A program made the position numbers and the translations under genes. Positions 20,655 through 28,723 of a stretch of DNA of 64,000 nucleotides are shown in pieces. How positions within the stretch are numbered: the first letter of the stretch is position 1; every line of letters begins with the position of its first letter. Source of the DNA: CSP1-4 sp963777975. Its GTDB lineage: Bacteria; Chloroflexota; Limnocylindria; Limnocylindrales; CSP1-4. The notes beneath the pieces are model-generated. The model was not told the DNA's origin and did no database searches. It saw only the letters and a program-made list of their open reading frames with translations. The stretch covers positions 124,001-188,000 of the forward strand of contig CAVZSO010000011.1 in NCBI GenBank assembly GCA_963777975.1. Direction: 5' to 3'.

Positions 20655-21167
20655 GTGCCCAGGATCAAAGCGACCGCGCTCGTGCTGGCGACCGGGCCCT
20701 CGTCGTGCGCGTGACGCGCACCGTCGGCGGCGGCACTGCGCCGCCGCCCCGAGCTCGGTGACATCGTCGCCACGGCTGATGGCGCCGGCACCTTCAAGAC
20801 GCTGCTTGCCGCCGCCACCGCTGCCGGCCTCGTCGAGACCCTCCAGGGCGAAGGCCCCTTCACCGTCTTCGCGCCGACCGACGAGGCCTTCGCGGCCCTG
20901 CCGGCGGGCACCCTCGACAGCCTCATGGCTGACCCCGAGGCGCTCAAGCAGATCCTGCTCTACCACGTCGTCTCGGGTGCCGTGACGGCCGCCGACGTCG
21001 TCAACCTGACCTCAGCCGACTCGGTCGAGGGCTCGCCCATCGCCATCGCCGTCAAGGACGGCAAGGTCTACCTCAACGATGCCGCCCAGGTCACCGCGAC
21101 CGATGTCATGGCCTCCAACGGCGTCATCCACGTCATCGACCAGGTCATCCTGCCGCCGGCCGAGTGA
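20655..21167 (+). CDS. Secreted fasciclin (FAS1) domain protein (disrupted N-terminus)
   Basis: FAS1 domain from about 20750: DIVATADGAGTFKTLL, PFTVFAPTDEAFAALPAG, ILLYHVVSGAV, and NGVIHVIDQVILPPAE at the C-terminus, the full H1-H2 pattern of a single FAS1 unit. The GTG at 20655 opens a basic-hydrophobic leader (PRIKATALVLATG) suited to export, but an in-frame TGA at 20712 interrupts it, so one or two base errors probably lie between 20690 and 20750. FAS1 proteins mediate adhesion at the cell surface. It sits between trpA and the heliorhodopsin, with a hairpin after it. Confidence 0.83.
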
Positions 21168-21190
21168 CCTGATCGTCCACTCCGTCTCCC

Positions 21191-21225
21191 GAGGGATGGT
21201 GTCCGGTCGCCGGGCACCATCCCTC
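21191..21225 (+). terminator. Strong hairpin after the fasciclin gene
   Basis: GAGGGATGGTG(T)CCGG, loop TCG, CCGG(G)CACCATCCCTC: about 15 paired bases. No T tract follows, so it may be a Rho-type or processing hairpin rather than a classical terminator. It separates the trp/fasciclin transcript from heliorhodopsin. Confidence 0.55.
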
Positions 21226-21245
21226 CATCGCAAGAGGCCATCCCG

Positions 21246-22039
21246 ATGTCTGCCATCGAGCCCTGCCATGACCGGCGCGGTCGCGTCGACCCGCGACTCC
21301 AAGGCCACCTCGCTGCGCCGATGGAACATCGGCGTCGGACTCGTCCACGCCGTCCAGGCCGTCGCCGTCCTGACCCTCGCGACCGCTTTCGTGTTGCCGG
21401 TCACGGCCACGCTTCATGGAGGGTCCGCCCGGCACGCTGGCCGGCGCCCCGACCACGCTTTTCGATGTCTCGGTCGCCTGGGGCGTCGCGCTCTTCCTGT
21501 TCCTATCGGCTGGCTTCCACTGGCTCGTCGCCGCGCCGGGCGTCTTCGGCCGCTACATCGGCGGCCTGGAGGCCAACCACAACTACTTCCGCTGGGCCGA
21601 GTACTCGCTTTCCTCCTCGATCATGATCGTGCTCATCGCCATGCTCACCGGCATCAGCGACATCGCGGCCCTCATCGCCATCTTCGCGGCCAACGCGGCG
21701 ATGATCTTCTTCGGCGCGGTCCAGGAGCGCTACGAGCGGCCGGGCGGCTCCCTCTGGCCGTTCTGGATGGGCTGCATCGTGGGCATCGCGCCGTGGCTCG
21801 CCGTGGCCATCTATCTCGTGTCCCCGGGCAGCGCTGCCGAGCCGCCCGCCTTCGTCTACGCGATCTTCGTCTCGCTCTTCATCTTCTTCAACATCTTCGC
21901 CATCAACATGTGGCTCCAGTACAAGCGCCTCTGGCGCTGGCGTTCCTATACCTTCGGCGAGGCGACCTACTTCGTCCTCAGCCTGGTCGCGAAGTCGGCG
22001 CTGGCGTGGCAGGTCTTCGCGGGCACGTTGGCCGGCTGA
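21246..22039 (+). CDS. Heliorhodopsin (one or two frame breaks)
   Basis: A retinal-binding seven-helix photoreceptor with inverted topology. TM1 LRRWNIGVGLVHAVQAVAVL carries the His equivalent to H23 of HeR-48C12; TM2 LSAGFHWLVAAP the H80 equivalent; TM3 FRWAEYSLSSSIMIVLIAML contains the family motif with the counter-ion Glu; TM7 FGEATYFVLSLVAKSALAW contains the Schiff-base Lys. One base skip at 21412 (ACG-C-TTC) restores TATFMEGPPGTLAG. A Shine-Dalgarno (AAGAGG) points to ATG 21246, which needs one more skip; ATG 21268 is the alternative. Length ~255 aa is right. HeRs are light sensors or enzyme regulators, not pumps. The next gene, 46 nt on, is also a light-sensor type. Confidence 0.93.
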
Positions 22040-22085
22040 TGACGGGCCGCGTGCCGTGGCACGATGCGCCCATGATGTGCAGCTG

Positions 22086-22970
22086 ATGGCCGCCCGAGCG
22101 CCCGCCGGGGGCGGCGAGCATCTGACTCTTCAAGAGGCGGCGGACCGCCTGGGCGTGCACTACATGACGGTCTACCGTCACGTCGGCCTCGGGATGCTGC
22201 CGGCGCGCAAGGTCGGCGGCTCGTGGCGCATCGATCCGGCCGATGTCGCCACGGTGCAACGAGCCGGAGGCCCGACCTCTTCGCTGGCACCCGAGGTCTC
22301 GGCACCACCCTCGATGGCATCGCTACCTCGAAGACGGGCGCCGTGGCCCGAGCGCCTCCAACAGCGGATGCTTGCCGGGGACGGCGCGGGTTCGTGGCAG
22401 GTCGTCGAGGCGGCCATGGCCTCGGGCGTCGAGCCGCAGGACGTCTACGTCGAGGTCCTGGGGCCGGCACTGCACCGCATCGGCGCGTCCTGGCAGCGGG
22501 GTGAGATCGGCATCGACCAGGAGCACCTCGCCAGCGGCGTGGCGACTTCGATCATCGGGCGCATGGGTCCCAGGTTCCGTCGCCGGGGCCGGCACCGCGG
22601 CGCGGTGCTGGTGGCGATGCCGGTCGGCGAGCGCCACGGCCTCGGCGTCGCGATGCTCGGCGACATCCTCGCCCAGGCCGGCTACGAGGTCCTCAACCTG
22701 GGCCCTGACACGCCGCCGGCGTCCCTCGGCGCCGCCATCGCGGGACGCGATGACCTGAGCGCCATCATCATCAGCGTCGTCGACTCCACGCGTCTGTCAG
22801 GCGCTGCGCGGTCGATTGCGGCCGCACATCGTACCGATCCGACAGTGCCCGTCGTGGCCGGCGGGTTCGCCGTCCCCGACCAGGCCACGGCGCGGCGCCT
22901 GGGCGCCAGTGGCTGGGTCGCGGATCCTCGCCGGCTGGCCGCCCTGATCGCCGAGCTCAACGCCCGCTGA
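22086..22970 (+). CDS. CarH/LitR-type B12-binding (light-sensing) transcriptional regulator
   Basis: 294 aa. Residues ~12-60 form a MerR/excisionase-type helix-turn-helix (HLTLQEAADRLGVHYMTVYR, GGSWRIDPADVA). A helical B12-binding domain follows, containing W-Q-R-G-E-I-G-I-D-Q-E-H: Trp, Glu and His at the spacing of CarH W131, E141, H142. The Rossmann domain has GERHGLGVAMLGDILAQAG (His lower ligand, equivalent to H177), YEVLNLGPDTP and AIIISVVDST. CarH uses adenosylcobalamin as a light switch and represses photoprotective genes in the dark. It is uninterrupted, on the same strand as heliorhodopsin, and the operon opposite ends 60 nt away. Whether it binds DNA at its own promoter is not visible. 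Confidence 0.88.
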   Translation: MAARAPAGGGEHLTLQEAADRLGVHYMTVYRHVGLGMLPARKVGGSWRIDPADVATVQRAGGPTSSLAPEVSAPPSMASLPRRRAPWPERLQQRMLAGDGAGSWQVVEAAMASGVEPQDVYVEVLGPALHRIGASWQRGEIGIDQEHLASGVATSIIGRMGPRFRRRGRHRGAVLVAMPVGERHGLGVAMLGDILAQAGYEVLNLGPDTPPASLGAAIAGRDDLSAIIISVVDSTRLSGAARSIAAAHRTDPTVPVVAGGFAVPDQATARRLGASGWVADPRRLAALIAELNAR

Positions 22971-23029
22971 CGATCCTGCCAGCCCCTCCGTGGCCTACCT
23001 CAGCTCGAGCCTGCCTCTGGATGCAAGGG

Positions 23030-24297
23030 TCAGTCGCTGACCGCTCCGAAGACGAGCGCCGCGTTCAGGCCGCCGAACCCGAAGGACGTCGAGAGCACGT
23101 GCCGATAGGTGCCCTCGCGGCTCTCGCGCATCAGCCCAGGCAGGTGGGCGAGCGCCTCGGGATCTGGATCGACGAGGTTGACCGAGGCCGGCGCCCAGCC
23201 GTCGCGGATGGTCAGGGCGGCGATGGCGGCCTCGATGGCTCCCGATGCGCCGAGGGGATGGCCATAGAGCGCCTTCGTGCCGCTGACCGGGACGGTCGCC
23301 GCCCGTGCGCCGAGCGCCGTCGCGATGGCTCGCGCCTCGGCCACGTCGCCGATCGGCGTCGACGACGCGTGGGCGTTGACATAGTCGATGGCGGCCGGAT
23401 CGACGCCCGCATCGGTCAGGGCGATCGTCGCCGCGCGCGCCGCCTCGCTGCCGTCGGTCCGCGGCTGGACCATGTGATAGGCGTCCGAGGTCGCTCCATA
23501 ACCGAGCAGCTCGGCGTAGGGGATCGCCCCGCGGCGCTCGGCGACCTCGGCGGCCTCGAGGACCAGGAGCGCGGCGCCCTCGCCCATCACGAAGCCGTCG
23601 CGGCCGACGTCGAACGGCCGGGCCGCGTGGCCGGGGTCGTCGTTGTGGCCGAGCGACAGGGCGCGGATGATGTCGAAGGCCCCGAAGGCAAGCGGGCTGA
23701 GGGGGATCTCGCAGCCACCGGCGATGGCGGCATCGACCCGGCCTTCGCGCAGATCGCCCAGCGCCTCGCCAAGGGCGACCGCCCCCGACGCGCAGGAGTT
23801 GGCAGTCGAGAGGATCGGGCCGCGCACGCCGAGCGCGATGCCCAGGTTGGCCGGAGCCGCGCCGCCGAAGACGGCCAGGGCCAGGTTCGGAGCCACGCTG
23901 CGGATGCCTCGCTCGAGATACCGCTCGTGCTGCTCCTCGGCATACGCGATGCCACCCAGCGCCGACCCGAGGTAGATCCCGATCCGGTCGGGGTCAGCAG
24001 CGCCGTCGGCGCCCGGGCTGGAGGACGGCATCGTCGAAGGCCAGGCGGCCCGGCGACCAGGCCGAACTGGCTGAAGCGGTCGAGCTGGCGGGCGGTCTTG
24101 GGCGGCATCCAGGCCAGCGGGTCGAAGTCGTCGACCTGTGCCGCGACCTGCGACCGAAAGGGGCCCGGATCGAAGCGGTCGATGCGCCGGATGGGTGAGC
24201 GGCCGGCTCGCAAGCCGGCTCGGAAGGCGTCGACCCCGGTGCCGATGGCGCACACGATCCCGATGCCCGTGATCCAGACCCGGCGTCGGTCGCTCAC
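23030..24297 (-). CDS. Beta-ketoacyl-ACP synthase II-like ketosynthase (two frame breaks)
   Basis: FabF-type ketosynthase, ~420 aa. RRVWITGIGIVCAIGTGVDAF at the start; LSTANSCASGAVALGE with the active-site Cys; VNAHASSTPIGD (His) and ALYGHPLGASG (Lys, His); FGFGGLNAALVF at the end. Skips near 24050 and 24012 (GCC-G-GGC, CCC-G-GGC) join the two frames and give RLAFDDAVLQP. All three catalytic residues are present, so it should condense acyl-ACP with malonyl-ACP. No ACP or chain-length factor is nearby. Last gene of the minus-strand operon; start overlaps the SRPBCC stop (ATGA). Confidence 0.9.
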
Positions 24298-24803
24298 GAT
24301 CCCAGATACGTCCGCATGCCGCTAGCGGACTTCATCGGTGCATCGGGTTCGCCGCCGAGCGCCTCGGCCAACGCCTTGAACGTCGCCAGCGTCCGGCCAG
24401 CGATCGGGCGCGTGAACGCCCGGTCGACGAACCAGGCGAAGCCGGGCAACCGGGGTCGGAAGTCGTGGTCGATCGAGACCCGTGCGCCATCGCCCTGTGG
24501 GTCGATCCGCCAGGTCACGTCCATCCCTCTCGTCGCCCCGGCGACATGGACGAACCGGAGCCGAAGCGAGTCCGGCTCCGCCCAGGTGCGGGCCCGCCAG
24601 GCGACCGGCAGGCCGAGCCCCAGGGATCGGATCAGCGGGCGTCGGGCGACGAACTCGGTCAGGCGCGTGCCGTCGGCCCCTCGCGAGACCACCCGAGACC
24701 GGACGTAGTGGGGCAGCACGCGATCCCAGCGCTCGACGTCACGGGCGAGCCGGAAGACGAGCTCTGGCGGAGCAGCAATGTCGATGCTCGTCGTGCTCCG
24801 CAT
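24294..24803 (-). CDS. SRPBCC / polyketide cyclase-like protein
   Basis: 169 aa, uninterrupted. Helix-grip (START/Bet v1) fold: MRSTTSIDIAAPPELVFRLA, VERWDRVLPHYVRSRVV, WAEPDSLRLRFVHVAGAT, VSIDHDFRPRLPGFAWFVDR and the C-terminal helix TLATFKALAEALGG. Such proteins bind and shape hydrophobic intermediates, including aromatase/cyclases of polyketide paths. The ATG at 24803 is chosen by homology and lies 10 nt after the FAD-oxidoreductase stop. With the ketosynthase, oxidoreductase and methyltransferase it forms a compact biosynthetic module. Confidence 0.85.
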   Translation of the reverse strand: MRSTTSIDIAAPPELVFRLARDVERWDRVLPHYVRSRVVSRGADGTRLTEFVARRPLIRSLGLGLPVAWRARTWAEPDSLRLRFVHVAGATRGMDVTWRIDPQGDGARVSIDHDFRPRLPGFAWFVDRAFTRPIAGRTLATFKALAEALGGEPDAPMKSASGMRTYLGS

Positions 24804-24813
24804 CACAGCCTGC

Positions 24814-26023
24814 TCAAGGCGCGAGCAACCGGACGAGGTAGCGCGGATCGAGCGCCCGGCTGGGCGGCACCAGATCACCCATCACGAGACCCATCGTCGC
24901 ACGGACGGCCGAACGGTCGGCGATCCGCCGGGCGGCGTACTCGAGCAGGGCGGGCCTGCTCAGGAATGTCTGGACGAGCCAGGACACGCCATCCTTGGCG
25001 AGGAAGCGTCGCTGCATCGCCCGCTCGTAGGCCTCGAACGCTGCGCGCTGCCCGCGAGCGCGCGCGTGGACGGCCGCGGCCGCGAGCTCGGCCGAGACGA
25101 GCGCCCGATGGAGTCCTTCGCCCGTGAACGGATCGAGGAAGCCGGCGGCATCGCCGATCAGCAGCCAGCGTGCGCCCGCGCGACGGGTGACGCGATGGCC
25201 GAGCGGCGAGGCACCCACGATGGCATCTGTCCGCTCGGTCGTGCGCCAGGCCGCGGCGTCGTCTGTCGTCCGCGGGGTGGCCGCCACGATGCCATCCGCG
25301 ATGACCGCCGCACCGCGTCTCGCCAGCTCCGCCCGCCAGCTCCCGCCGAGGACGATGCCGACGTTGACGCGCCCACCGGCGACCGGTGCGATGCCGACAT
25401 AGCCATCGTGGAACACGCGCATCCGGGCATCATGCTCGCCCGATGGGTCCGGATCTCGTAGGTGGTACGTCAGGCCGACGCGCGGTCCCAGCCGCGATCG
25501 TCGCCTGACGCCCGCCGCCGTGGCGACCACCGAACGCAAGCCATCCGCGCCGACGACCACATCCGCCTTGAGTTCCACTGGCGACACGTCGGGCCGCCGC
25601 ACCTCGAGCAAGCCGATGGCCGGGTCGAACCCGGTCGCGGTCCAGCCGTGGCGAACCTCCGCGCCGGCCTGCTCGGCCATCGTCAGGAGCGCGGGATCGA
25701 GCGTCGAGCGATCGAACCCGACGGCCGGCTCGCCGCCCGTCTCCGTGCCATACGTCAGCCGAAAGGTCGTCCCGCCGGGTGTCTCGACACGCATGGCCGG
25801 GATCGGGCGAGCGACGCCGCGCAGCGTCGCCTCATCGATTCCCATCCGGCGCAGGGCGACGACGGCGGCGGGCGACGTGAAGACGCCGGAGGCCCGCCAC
25901 CGCCACTCTGGAGCGCGCTCGAGGACGACGACCTCGTGACCCAGGTGCGCCAGCCGAGCCGCCACGACCGCGCCGGCCGGTCCACCGCCCACGATCGCGA
26001 CCTCGACCCGCTCGGTCGGTCAC
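24814..26023 (-). CDS. FAD-dependent oxidoreductase, geranylgeranyl-reductase/hydroxylase type (one frame break)
   Basis: About 400 aa. N-terminal dinucleotide loop VAIVGGGPAGAVVAARLA, ERAPEWRWRASG, DVVVGADGLRSVVA (conserved DG), and the second FAD motif LLIGDAAGFLDPFTGEGLHRA. The region after residue 300 is a helical cap. The GTG at 26023 overlaps the methyltransferase stop (GTGA); one skip (GAC-C-GAG, about 26014) is needed to reach the dinucleotide loop. The family includes squalene/polyprenyl reductases and aromatic hydroxylases; the substrate is not predictable. Confidence 0.87.
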
Positions 26024-26778
26024 TCGCCGACGCCCCGCGCGATCCTGAAGACCCGGGCTCATCGACCTGCGAGCGCGGGACCGCGGCCATCGCGTAGCGC
26101 TGGCCGAACGAACCTCGGAAGGTCGAGACGGGGACGAGGTCGGCCGCCCGGATCAGCTCGGCAGCCTCGTCGTAGCGGTAGGCACGTCGGACCGAGAGCG
26201 GCGCGTCTACGCGCGTATACCGATTGCCGGTCAGCAGGTGGCCGATGAGCCAGGCGCCGAGCCAGCCGAGGCGGCTTCGTTCGAGGTCGTTGACGACGAT
26301 CCCGAGCCGGGCGACGCGGCCCATCTCGCGCAAGAGCCCGACGGCATCGTCGGGCTCGAGGTGGTGGAGCACGAGCGATGCGTGGGCGACGTCGAACGAC
26401 CGGTCGGGGAACGGGATCGAGCGACCGTCGCCGACCACGATCTCGAGGCTTGCCACGTCCACGGACGCGGCCTGCCGCGGCCGCTCTCGCGAGCGCCACG
26501 ATCTCGGGACGGCTGTCGAGTGCGACCACGGCCAGCCGCCGACCACGACCCTCCGCGGCCTGGAGCAACGCGATGGGGATGTCCGCGCCGCCGGTCCCGA
26601 CGTCGAGCAGCGTGACTTCGAGCCGATGGGCCGCCAGCGCCTCGATGCCTGCCGCGCTCAGCCGCACGCCGCCGAGCCATCGGTTGATCCGGCGCAGGTC
26701 ACGCAGGTTGCCGGCCAGGGCCGCACGGTCGTCGAGCGGGCCGTCGAGCAGCTCGACCCCGTCGGTCAGACGTTCCAT
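26020..26778 (-). CDS. Class I SAM methyltransferase, UbiE-like (frame breaks)
   Basis: About 250 aa. Opens MERLTDGVELLDGPLDDRAA; motif I is TLLDVGTGGADIPIALLQ; then VVALDSRPEIVALA, VVGDGRSIPFPDRSFDVAH and ASLVLHHLEPDDAVGLL, the motif II/III set of UbiE-type enzymes. A skip near 26472 (GCA-G-GCC) joins the halves; two more near 26030-26060 give a C-terminus ending DRAGVGE whose TGA overlaps the next gene. Starts 36 nt after the M19 gene, so it follows directly from the shikimate operon. Probably methylates an aromatic or polyketide intermediate. Confidence 0.84.
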
Positions 26779-26814
26779 CGGCGCGGAGTCCCTCGGTCGG
26801 CCCCCCGGAGCCCT

Positions 26815-27934
26815 TCAGTCGGCGGCGCCAGTGTACGCAGGCGAGCCGCTCGGCTTCACGGCGCCACGCAGGGTTCGCAGGGCATTCGCGCCCATGATCC
26901 CGGCCACGGCCTCCCGGTCGAGACCGGCCGCGAGGAGGCCCGCGGTGAGAGCCGGCAGCCCGCGGACGTCGAAGGGCATGCGCAGGGCGCCGTCGAAGTC
27001 GGAGCCGATGGCCACCTGCGCGGGCCCGACCAGCTCGACGGCGTGGGCGATCGAGCGAACGACCGAGGCCATCGAGGTCCCGCCGACGAGATCCACCGCG
27101 AACGTGACCCCGATCAGGGCGCCCTCGGCGCCGGCCTCGCGGACGACGCCGTCGGGCAGGTTGCGGGTCGCCGGCGAGTAGCGTCGCCAGCGGCTGCGGC
27201 TGCTCGCCAGCGCGGTGAAGCCGGTGTGGCTGATGACGATCGGCCGTGTCGGCGGCCGTGAGGGCGCCCTCGATCGCCGACACGGACGCGTGGGCCATAT
27301 CGACGAGCACACCGACGCGTTCGGCCTCGGCGATGGCCTCGCGACCCAGAGCGGTCAGCCCACCCGCGCTGCGCCCCGTCGACGAGCCCGCCAGCGGCGT
27401 GTCCATGACATGGGCCAGCCCGAGCATCCGGACGCCGCGGCCAGCGAGGCGCTCGATCCGGCCGAGGTCAGCCGCCACGACCTGACCACCCTGGATGCCG
27501 GCGAAGCAGCGCACCGGCGCCTCGGCCGCGTCCGCGGCGGGCACGGGATCCCACCAGGCCAGGCGCCCGCCCGACCGCGCGACCCAGTCGTCGATGCGGT
27601 CGAGGAACGCCTCGGCGATGGCCAGGTCGTCGTCCAGGATCGCTCGCGGGAGCCCGAGTGCCCGGAAGTGGGGTGCCGAGAGCGTGCCGCGGAGGTCGTT
27701 GAAACGGGTGGCGATCGTGAACCCGACGACATCCAGGCCGCCCAGCCGCGCCCTGGGCAGGTCCACGTGACCATGATCCAGCCTGGCCAGGAAGGTTCGT
27801 CGGAAGAGCGGCGTCCCGACGAGCAGGTCGACGACCGTCAGGCCCTCGTGCCATGTGGCCACGTCCGGGGGCACCGGCCACGATCCGGGCCGGACGGTGC
27901 GATCGAGCACCCTGTCGACGATGCGGTCGATCAC
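26815..27934 (-). CDS. M19 dipeptidase-like protein lacking key metal ligands (one frame break)
   Basis: About 373 aa, aligned along the membrane-dipeptidase (M19) fold: GLDVVGFTIATRFND, GIQGGQVVAADLGRIERLA, VGVLVDMAHASVSAIEGAL, PIVISHTGFTAL (after a skip ACG-G-CCG near 27243), VAIGSDFDGALRMP and MGANALRTLRG. The two later His ligands (MAH, ISH) are kept, but the first metal motif His-x-Asp is Leu-Val-Gly (VVDLLVGTPLF) and the bridging Glu (normally GxEGG) is Gln. It is therefore probably not an active dipeptidase. GTG start overlaps the chorismate mutase stop. Its place in an aro operon suggests a different, possibly binding, role. Confidence 0.8.
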
Positions 27935-28290
27935 CCGGGCGAGCGTCCCCGTTCAGCTCGCTGGCCCTCCCGCTCGCGCCGCCGCGCCTCGCGCGCATGT
28001 CGGCGGGCTCCGATCTCGAGGCGCCGCGTGGCGACCATCAGTCGGCGGTAGACCGCCAGCAGGTCGGCCTGCGGCAATGGGCCCTCATTGGCCGCAGCCA
28101 CCCGGAGCAGCACCTCCCGCTCGCGGTGCGCATCGCGGACCGGGCGCCCGTCGGCCGCCTTGGCCGCCCCGACGTCGAGGCCGAGCCGCGACCGTTCGTT
28201 GAGCAGCGCGACGATGCGCCGGTCGATGGCGTCGATGCGTCGTCGAGCTCGACGCATGGCGGCCGTCTCGACCCGAGCCTCGTCAGCCAT
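27931..28290 (-). CDS. Chorismate mutase, AroQ class
   Basis: 119 aa, all helical. The pattern RARRRIDAIDRRIVALLNER, GLDVGAAKAADGRPVRDAHR and ERE...RRLMVATRRLEI places the Arg, Lys and Glu residues of AroQ-fold mutases (R11, K39, R/E48-52 in E. coli). Converts chorismate to prephenate, the entry to Phe and Tyr. The C-terminus is unusually Arg-rich (EIGARRHAREARRRERE). ATG 28290 overlaps aroQ by 8 bp. No prephenate dehydratase or dehydrogenase domain is attached. Confidence 0.87.
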   Translation of the reverse strand: MADEARVETAAMRRARRRIDAIDRRIVALLNERSRLGLDVGAAKAADGRPVRDAHREREVLLRVAAANEGPLPQADLLAVYRRLMVATRRLEIGARRHAREARRREREGQRAERGRSPG

Positions 28291-28723
28291 CGGTGGCATC
28301 CCGCCGACGGGCGATGGCATCCAGGGCCCGCAGGTAGCCATCGCCACCCTGCCCGACGATCGAGCTCAGCGCGATGTCCGACAGGAAGTTGACCTGCCGG
28401 AACGGCTCACGCTTGGCGGGGTCGGAGAGATGGACCTCGATGAACGGCCGCTGGATGCCGAGCAGGGCATCGCGCAGGGCCACGCTGGTGTGCGTCAGGC
28501 CGCCGGCATTGACGATGGCGATCTCGAAGTCTCGCTCGTGGAGCCGGTCGATCAACGCGCCCTCGTGGTTCGACTGGAACGTCTCGACCTCGAGGCCGAG
28601 CGTCGTCGCATATGCCTCGATCCGTGCGTGCAGCTCGGCCAGCGTCTCGCGGCCGTAGATCTCCGGCTCGCGGCTGCCCAGCAGGTCCAGGTTCGGACCC
28701 TGGAGCACCAGCACGCGTGTCAT
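28283..28723 (-). CDS. aroQ: 3-Dehydroquinate dehydratase, type II
   Basis: 146 aa, uninterrupted, the usual length. VLVLQGPNLDLLGSREPEIYG gives the catalytic Tyr loop, TFQSNHEGALIDRLHE the substrate-binding Asn/His, NAGGLTHTSVALRDAL and EVHLSDPAKREPFR the catalytic His. Dehydrates 3-dehydroquinate to 3-dehydroshikimate; dodecameric in the family. ATG 28723 overlaps the aroKB stop (ATGA). Confidence 0.96.
   Translation of the reverse strand: MTRVLVLQGPNLDLLGSREPEIYGRETLAELHARIEAYATTLGLEVETFQSNHEGALIDRLHERDFEIAIVNAGGLTHTSVALRDALLGIQRPFIEVHLSDPAKREPFRQVNFLSDIALSSIVGQGGDGYLRALDAIARRRDATDG

Noticed and set aside
23030..26778. Full type II polyketide cluster
   Set aside because: No chain-length factor, ACP or ketoreductase in the window; only a minimal module is supported.
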